From: Dromiciops gliroides
Taxonomy: Eukaryota > Chordata > Mammalia > Microbiotheria > Microbiotheriidae
Assembly (NCBI RefSeq): GCF_019393635.1
Contig: NC_057864.1
Location: forward strand, 474,566,617-474,630,616
Direction of reading: 5' to 3'
Length of the DNA stretch: 64,000 nucleotides
Position numbers and translations under genes: made by a program. Below, piece after piece: positions 57,908 through 64,000 of the stretch (position 1 is its first letter; each line of letters opens with the position of its first letter). The notes under the pieces are model-generated. The model ran no database searches. It worked only from the letters and a program-made list of their open reading frames with translations, and was not told the origin of the DNA.

Positions 57908-58985
57908 TCCTAGAGACAGAGTAGTCAGTGGAATGAATGGACTTGGCTCTTTGGGGCACCTGGTGATCAAGGCTATGGACACCTCAGGTAGAGCGGATAT
58001 TGTGGCCATCAGTTATGCCTTCATTGATCTCGTGGTTTTAAATGATCCTTCCCCCCCCCCTGCCCCCCATCAAGAATACCATCAAGGCTAAAAATGGAAA
58101 GTTGGTCATGATTGGGAAGTGACTTGGGAGTGAGCCCACCAATGTTAAACAGGGAGCTTCTGGTGCCAAGAATGTTGTAGAATCCACTGGCTGGGGTTCA
58201 CTTGAAGGATAGAGCTAAACATGTCACAATCTCTTCCCCTTCTTCGCATGCCCCTAAGTGTCTGATTGGCGTTAACCATGAAAAATAGAATAATTCCCTT
58301 AGGATGACCAGTTGTCCCTTCTACTCTGCCAACTGCTTGGCCCCACTTATCCAAGGCCATTCATGACAGCTTTGGCATTATGGGGGGAATCATGACTACA
58401 TTTTATGCTTTATTGCTAAGTAGGAAACAAGGTATGGGGTGATGGGCATGATGTTGACCAGAGTATCCCCCCACTTCCCCTGGTGTTGCTGAGAATATAG
58501 GAAAAGGCAAAGCTCACAGACATGGTCTTCCATGTCCCTAGTTTCGATGTCTTAGTCATGCATCTGACCTCCTGCCTGGAGAAATCTGCCAAAAATGTTG
58601 AAATCGAGAAAGTGATGAAGCAACATCACAGAAGTCCTTGAAAGTAATCTTGGGCTACACAGACACTGGCAGTGGTGTTGTCCTCAGTGACCTTTTTGTT
58701 AGGCTCATTTCTTGGTGTGATTACATAAAGTTATGGCAGCTCAGGGACTCCTTGCCCCCCCAAAGAGAAAGCAGAACACCATAGATATCTTTATCTCCTG
58801 CCAAAACAGGTGTTTCACTATGGGAGAGCCCCCATCCCAGATGTGTTTCTCTATACTGGAGATCCTTTACCCCAGACTCAGCCCCTGACTCCTGGTGCCC
58901 CTGGAAGAGGAAGAAGATATGTGTGGACTCCTATCTTCTGCACCATCAATAAAGCCAACATTATACTCAGTGAAACAAAACAATT
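57908..58985 (+). pseudogene. GAPDH: GAPDH processed pseudogene
   Basis: An intronless, decayed copy of glyceraldehyde-3-phosphate dehydrogenase mRNA. Recognisable blocks in order: GCACCTGGTGATCAAGGCT near the N-terminus; 'gatattgtggccatcag' (DIVAI); 'aatggaaagttggtcatgat' (NGKLVI-like); 'cttatccaaggccattcatg' (LAKVIHD); 'ctcctgcctggagaaa' (C-R-L-E-K-like); and 'cttgggctacacagacac' (LGYTD-like). The 3' UTR ends in 'gcaccatcaataaag' with AATAAA at 58948-58953, as in GAPDH mRNAs. Frameshifts, in-frame stops and small indels abound, including a C-run near 58050, so it is non-functional. It lies 0.8 kb upstream of PHKG1 exon 2 on the opposite strand, within PHKG1 intron 1 if exon 1 lies further upstream. 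The A-rich tail is short (58975-58984). Confidence 0.9.
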
Positions 58986-58989
58986 TAGG

Positions 58990-60080
58990 GGGAGTGGAGA
59001 GATGAAGGGATCTTCTTGACACCCAAGCAGTCTCCTGCCTAGTCCATCTATGCCCACAGGGAGGCACAATCCTAATCCTTGTGATGCTCAGGGGACACCA
59101 CCCTCTAACAACGAAGGTAGATGAAGTGGGACAGGATCCTCAGAGGCTGGGGTAGCTGAGACCATCAGAGAGAGCAGTAGATCTGACTCGGGAGACCAGA
59201 TTCCTGGCTCTGTGTTTCAGGACAACTTGATCTTTCATGGATTTGGGGGGAGTGGGTGAGATGAATCTCCTGGAAAAGCAGCGGTTAGCAGGGGCAGAGT
59301 GGTACATAAGTACAGCAGAAATTGCATCGACTGTGGAGTTAATGGCCCTCGGTTCAAATCTCACTTCTGAAGCTTCTGACCTGTAGGGCTTTTCTGAGCC
59401 TCAGTTTCTTCATCTGTAAAATGGGTGGATTGGGCTAGTTGGCCTCTGAGATCACTCCTAATTCTAGACACAGGCTCCCATGAACAGAGGTGGGTCTGGT
59501 TGAAGGAATGAGTGGAGAGTATCCTGTTTTGCTCCTGCCTGAAAGGAAATACCACTGACAAAGGGTTTTTCATAGGAAAAATGAATGAGAACGAATGGAA
59601 GAAACACAAGTCTCCTCTTTTTTCTCCTAGGAGAAGTGGGCTGTCCTTTTTCCTACCCTGAGAAACTTGTATCACATCATTAGAAGCTGTAAAGCTTGAA
59701 GGGCCCTTAAGAGACTGCCTAAAACAGCTTGGTCATTTCACAGAGGAAGAAACTGAAACCAGAGAGTTGAAATGACCTGCCCACAGTCACACAGGGCAGC
59801 ACGCAGGAAAGCCAGGGTCGAGTCCTTGGCTTCCACAGCCCTAGAGCATCCTGGGGTCTGCCCTGGTGGGGAGCTCCCCTTGGCTGCAACCCTGGAGTCA
59901 GCTTTCAGTGGTTGCTTCCCGGGGCTCAAGGCACTGCTTGCTCCAGCTTCCCATGAGCTTCAAACCTGGGCCATTGTCGACTATTGGCTTTCCACCTGCT
60001 CTGGGACTCACTTCAATTCAACAAATACAGATCGGGTACCTGCTTGTGCCAGCCTTTAGGGCTAGTGAAGAGGGGGATGT
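58990..60080. other. Upstream intergenic/intron-1 DNA
   Basis: Between the GAPDH pseudogene and the ATAGAT array: a MIR at 59300-59465, a MIR-like relic at 59680-59790 ('cacagaggaagaaactgaaa'), and unassigned sequence. No exon recognised. Confidence 0.5.
59300..59465 (+). repeat. MIR-type SINE
   Basis: 'gcatcgactgtggagttaat', 'cagtttcttcatctgtaaaa', 'tggcctctgagatcactcct'. Confidence 0.65.
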
Positions 60081-60084
60081 ATGT

Positions 60085-60430
60085 GTGTATAAAGAATACA
60101 GATATAAATTAGAGGAATATGAGAAGATAGAGGTAGGGAGAGACAGAAATTAGATATAGGAATTGATATGGGTGTAGATATAGATGTGAATATCAATTAT
60201 ATAGAGAGATATGGATATAGATCGTAGATATAGATACATATGAATATAGTGATATCAATATATAAAGATATAGATGTAGATTATAGATATGGGTAACCAC
60301 TAAAGATATGAATATCAATATAGATATAGATATAAATATATAGATTATAGATATTGGTATCAGCTACAGATACAGCTATGAATACAGGTATGGATTAGAG
60401 ATAGGTGACGTCGATGGATATGAATATAGA
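60085..60430. repeat. Degenerate ATAGAT/GATATA array
   Basis: About 340 bases of imperfect hexanucleotide units ('gatatagatgtgaatatc', 'atagatatagatataaat') in longer blocks with 'gaatatcaatata'-type joints. It ends against the mariner MITE. Confidence 0.9.
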
Positions 60431-60432
60431 CA

Positions 60433-60537
60433 TAGGGTGTCCTAAAAGTCTTAGTGCAGTTTCACAATAGTTCAATAGTTTCATAAGCTTTAATAGCTTC
60501 AAACTGCACTAAGACCTTTGGGACAAGCTGGAGATGG
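60433..60537. mobile_element. Mariner-like MITE (second copy)
   Basis: 'agggtgtcctaaaagtctta' followed by 'gtgcagtttca'; the right arm is 'ttcaaactgcactaagacct' and 'ttgggaca', a roughly 28-bp inverted repeat. TA precedes the left end. Same family as 44176-44260, with longer arms preserved. Confidence 0.78.
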
Positions 60538-60732
60538 GATCAGGGGTCTGGAGATGGAACTGACCTAAGACATGATCTAGTTCAACCCCAGCACTTTAGA
60601 AATGAGGTGAGGAGGCCAAGATAGGCCAATGACACAGGCAGAACAGATGTTGAACACAGGTGTGCTAACTGCAAGCTCATTACTCCAAGTTTACCTGTTG
60701 ACTACAAGACTACAATCTAATTGAGGATATGA

Positions 60733-60990
60733 GAGCGGCTGGGCGGTTCAATGGATAGAGTGCCGGGCCTGGAGTCAGGAAGATCTGAGTTCAAATCCGA
60801 CCTCAGACACTTGCCAGCTGTGGGACCCTAGAGAAATCACTGATTGGTAACCCTGATTGTCTCCATTTCCTCATCTGTAAAAGGAGCAGGAGAAGGAAGT
60901 GACAAACTGCTCCAAGTCTCTCTGCCAAGACCCTCAGATGAGGTCACAGAAAGTTGGATATCACCAAAAACAACTGGACAACAACATACT
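60733..60990 (+). mobile_element. Long-form SINE with RTE-like tail
   Basis: 'gcggctgggcggttcaatgg', 'gagttcaaatccgacctcag', 'catctgtaaaaggagcagga', tail 'caactggacaacaac'. Confidence 0.87.
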
Positions 60991-61683
60991 GAGTCTATAA
61001 TAGCCCTGTACAGATAACTTAAGGAGGAGGAACAAAATGAGTGAAGGGCCCAGGAGACGTACTCACAGCCCTCTGCAGCTTGGAGGAAGCTCACACAGGT
61101 AGGTAGGAAGGGGAGAGGAAGGAGCCAAGTCAGATTTCACCACCTTGAGTTGAGTAGGGAAGCAAGGCTAGGATGCCCCTGTCACCCCCTCATTCAGCCT
61201 GCTCACACATCACATAGAATGAAAGGTTTAGACTGGATGAACTTTCTAGGACCCCTCCAGCTAAACCCATGACCCCATGGACTGGGTTGGGGGGTACAGA
61301 GGGGGTGATGCAGAAGGACTCATGGAGGTGTCCAAGATGGCTCCTGAGGGTCTCTAGGTGGGAGATCAGTAGGTTAGCAGGCAGAGATAGAGGGATGGTC
61401 AGGAATGGATGGCAGGGAGAGGGCATCTCAGCTTAGGAAATGGCTCTCAGGTCTCAGGTCCTCAGCAAATGTTTGCTGATTGCTGGCGGCCCTATGGCCT
61501 CTGACCCGATGTCCCTGGCAGCCTGGGACTCAGGCAGATGGCCCTTTTGCCCAGTTCATAAAATGGCCAGACTGAGCTCTGACTCTGGCCCCTGAGGCCA
61601 GCCCAGGGTCCCCTCCTCAGAAGGGTCAATCAGGCGCAAACACATGGTGGGGAGGGGACAGAGGCTCCTGAGGGAGGGCCCTC

Positions 61684-61710
61684 CTACACACACACACATA
61701 CACACACACC
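61684..61710. repeat. Short (CA)n tract
   Basis: 'cacacacacacatacacaca' upstream of PHKG1. Confidence 0.9.
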
Positions 61711-61789
61711 ACATTTGTTAGAATACCAGAAATAGGGGGTGGGGGGACCAAGGGAGACCAGATGAAAGGGAAACACTGGAGACAAAGGG

Positions 61790-62070
61790 AAAGCCTCCAG
61801 GAATGGAGCCCAGCTCCCCTGTGGCCCCCTTGGCAGGCCTCCCCGGCTCCCCCTCCCCCTTGGGCCTGCTCAGCTCAGTCTCAGGAAGGGGCCTGACAAA
61901 CAGGCCTTTCTGCTGACTGGCCCCAATGTCAGCCCCGGCTGTGTCAGGATCTTGGCTCTTCTGAGAGGCTCTTGTGTCCTTAGCTCAGGGCCTGGTGACT
62001 GAGGGAGGGTTTAGAATGACAGCAGCAGCAGCAACCGGGGCTGGGGGGCTGGGGGGGGGGACCAGCCCTG
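61790..62070 (-). promoter_or_regulatory. PHKG1: Candidate PHKG1 promoter / exon 1 region
   Basis: A GC-rich block free of repeats, 4.7-5 kb upstream of exon 2, with G/C boxes ('gctccccctcccccttggg'), a CAG run and a minus-strand CATTCCT (M-CAT-like, about 61803). Muscle promoters often carry M-CAT and E-box sites, but no TATA box or exon 1 donor can be fixed. Placement is inference from position and composition. Confidence 0.25.
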
Positions 62071-62089
62071 CCCCCTTCCTGAGGGGACC

Positions 62090-62116
62090 ACACACACACA
62101 CACACACACACACAAC
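62090..62116. repeat. Short (CA)n tract
   Basis: About 13 CA units after the G-run at 62050-62060. Confidence 0.92.
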
Positions 62117-62154
62117 CGGGCATAGCAGGGTTTGCTCCCTTGCTGCCCCCTAAC

Positions 62155-62325
62155 ACTAGGTTGGTGTCAGATGACCTGTACTCAAATCTTAACTCTACTA
62201 TGTAACCCTTAACTACCTGTGTGACCTTGAACAAATAACATAACATTTCTGAGCCTCAGTTTCCCCATCTGTAAAATGGGAGAGTCAGACAGGATGGCCT
62301 CTGGGATCCCTTCTGGCTCTAAAAT
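62155..62325 (+). repeat. MIR-type SINE
   Basis: 'ttggtgtcagatgacctgta', 'cagtttccccatctgtaaaa', 'gatggcctctgggatccctt'. A near-complete copy. Confidence 0.7.
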
Positions 62326-62379
62326 CTGCATCCCTGTAATCCTTCCCAGAACAGCAGACCAAGCAGATGTGCTGCTAGG

Positions 62380-62510
62380 AGCACATCTGGATTTGACCTC
62401 ATTAAGCAGAGATTCTTTGCAAAGTTATTTGCATCTAAATGCACCAAAATGTCCAATAACTGACAAAACCCCCTACAGTAATCTTCCACCTCCCAGGCTG
62501 GGAGCACTAC
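62380..62510. other. Repeat-free block with octamer, candidate regulatory element
   Basis: 'cctcattaagcagagattct' followed by 'gcaaagttatttgcatctaa' contains the octamer ATTTGCAT. No ORF or repeat. It lies 5.3 kb upstream of PHKG1 exon 2. Confidence 0.25.
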
Positions 62511-62519
62511 TGGTTAGCT

Positions 62520-64000
62520 CCTGCCTTGGGATTCTTCCATCTCTCCCCAGAATTCCCATCACCCCCAGCCTGAGGGAAGCATTGCCCAGAAAGTACGAGG
62601 TCCCATGATCCTTCTTCCTAGGCTCTTGGTCTCCCATGGCAGTCAGCTGGAAACCAGGGGCTTGATGCTTCCTTCCTGAGCGACTCAGTCTCAGTGAGAC
62701 CTCAGAAAGGAGTAAGGCATCCCAGGAGACCCATTTGTTTCAGGTTAAGATTAAAAAAAAAAGAAAAGAAAAAAGAGGGGTCCCTCTCTGCCTTTATCAC
62801 ACCCTCCCTTCCCTGGGTAGACAGAAAGAGAGCCTGCTACTCACACAGCTTCGAGAAGGGCGGGGAGAGCTAGAAAGGCATCAGCTGGAAAAACTGGGCT
62901 AGCCTCAGCCTGGGGCCCCTCTCCCAAGTGCCTATGGAGCCAATAGGTCTCCTCCATCTCTTCTGCTGCTGCTACAACCCACTTCCTTCCTGGCTCCAAT
63001 CTCTTGAATCTAGACCCTCCACATGCCTCCCACCCATCCTGAGATAGCGTCTCCCTTTGTTAGAAGTTGGTCAGATCAGGTAACACACAGACCCTGTTCC
63101 CTCAATTCCATTAAGAGCGTTCTTGCCTCAAGGAAGTACCAAAGCTCAGAGTGGTGTCAACCCCATCCTTACAAATATATTCTAGTTACCTGTGAAGGAG
63201 CCTTACCTCCCTCCCTAGGTTATCTGGCCCCGGAGGGAGGAACTCTCCCCTGTTCATCTTTGTGCTCCATCCCCTTAGATCACCAGCCTACCTGAGATGC
63301 ACAGACCTCAGAGGTCATCCAGCTCAGAGAACTTGGCTGGGTTGCCCAGGGTCTCACGGGAGATGAAGTCCCTGCACCAGGATCCTAACTTGGGCCCTCC
63401 ATTTCTAAAGGCGGCATTTTTTCCGCTGTCTAATGTCATCTCCATCACTCAATAAATGCTTATTGAATTGACATGAGCCATTACGCACATGTTCGGGGCA
63501 AACAGCCAAGCACACTGGGTGTGGATTATCACTGTTCATCACACAACTTAATTTAAGAGAAGTTATCCCAGGTCAGACTGATGGTTAATGCAGTTCAGTG
63601 GCTCTGAGTTGGAAGGAAGTTCTGAGGGCATCCATCTAACCTTCCTCTCCAGCCACCACCATCAATATCCCATGTCCCCTCTCTAAGCCTTTGTCCAGGC
63701 TGTGCCCTATGCCTGGCATGCACTACATGCTCATTGTCCCCTCAAATCCTTCTCCTTCCTCCCCCACTCTGACAGATCAAGTGCTCTCCAGGGGGGACGT
63801 TTCAGCTGAACCCCACCCAGAGCAGCTGAGATACCCACACTCCACTCTCCCTGGCAGAGACTGCTGGGCCCTGGGGCCATGCCGACCCAAGTCTCCCCTT
63901 TGATTTACTTCCTATACTCCAAGGTTGGTAGGGAAATAGCTGCCAGGGGAACACTGGGGTTGGAAGGAGAGGGATCTCCTCTGCTCTAAGACATATTGAG
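62520..64000. other. Upstream intergenic DNA to the window edge
   Basis: Moderately GC-rich sequence with an A/G run at 62750-62775, an L2/MIR relic at about 63300-63470 ('caataaatgcttattgaatt') and only short frames. No gene supported. Confidence 0.5.

Noticed and set aside
57858-58091. Functional GAPDH-like gene
   Set aside because: The frame covers only the start, begins in L1-like sequence, and the copy has many frameshifts and no introns.

Overview
This is nuclear DNA from a marsupial. The evidence is dozens of copies of a tRNA-derived SINE of the marsupial CORE-SINE/WSINE1-Mar1 type (A box near 'TGGCGCAGTGG', B box 'GAGTTCAAATCC'), a decayed RTE/BovB-type LINE, marsupial-type L1 and half-L1 3' ends, and a vertebrate intron-exon gene. 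I cannot name the species, or say whether it is American or Australasian. No prokaryotic features, CRISPR arrays or stand-alone tRNA genes are visible.

The one intact gene is PHKG1 (muscle/heart catalytic gamma subunit of phosphorylase kinase) on the minus strand. Nine coding exons lie between 57,090 (ATG) and 46,759 (TGA). Joined at the splice sites read here they give 387 codons, the known length of the mammalian protein. Kinase hallmarks and both C-terminal calmodulin-binding regions fall at the expected residues. An untranslated exon 1 should lie further upstream (possibly 61-63 kb) but is not resolved.

Region by region: 1-18 kb is intergenic, with SINEs, MIR/L2-type ancient repeats, microsatellites, an L1 3' end carrying a SINE, and a probable LTR at about 10.0-10.46 kb. 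18.7-24.15 kb is a deeply nested stack: an RTE LINE is split by a SINE, the SINE by an ERV-type LTR, the LTR by an ORF2-less half-L1, and that element by two more SINEs. 24-46 kb is intergenic, with SINEs, L2 relics, an L1 ORF2 scrap (31.4-31.8 kb), a solo LTR (34.4-35.0 kb), a second LTR inside a SINE (38.7-39.2 kb), two copies of a roughly 1 kb ancient repeat, and a mariner-like MITE. 46.7-57.1 kb is PHKG1 with SINEs, a 5'-truncated L1 and microsatellites in its introns. 57.7-59.0 kb, just upstream of PHKG1 exon 2, holds a GAPDH processed pseudogene fused to an L1 3'-UTR fragment. 59-64 kb is non-coding, with an ATAGAT-type tandem array, a second mariner MITE, a long-form SINE and GC-rich DNA that may contain the PHKG1 promoter.

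Most open reading frames in the window are translations of SINEs or microsatellites and are not genes. The main interest is the well-preserved record of transposon activity: target-site duplications, nested order, template-switch and 3'-transduction signatures.
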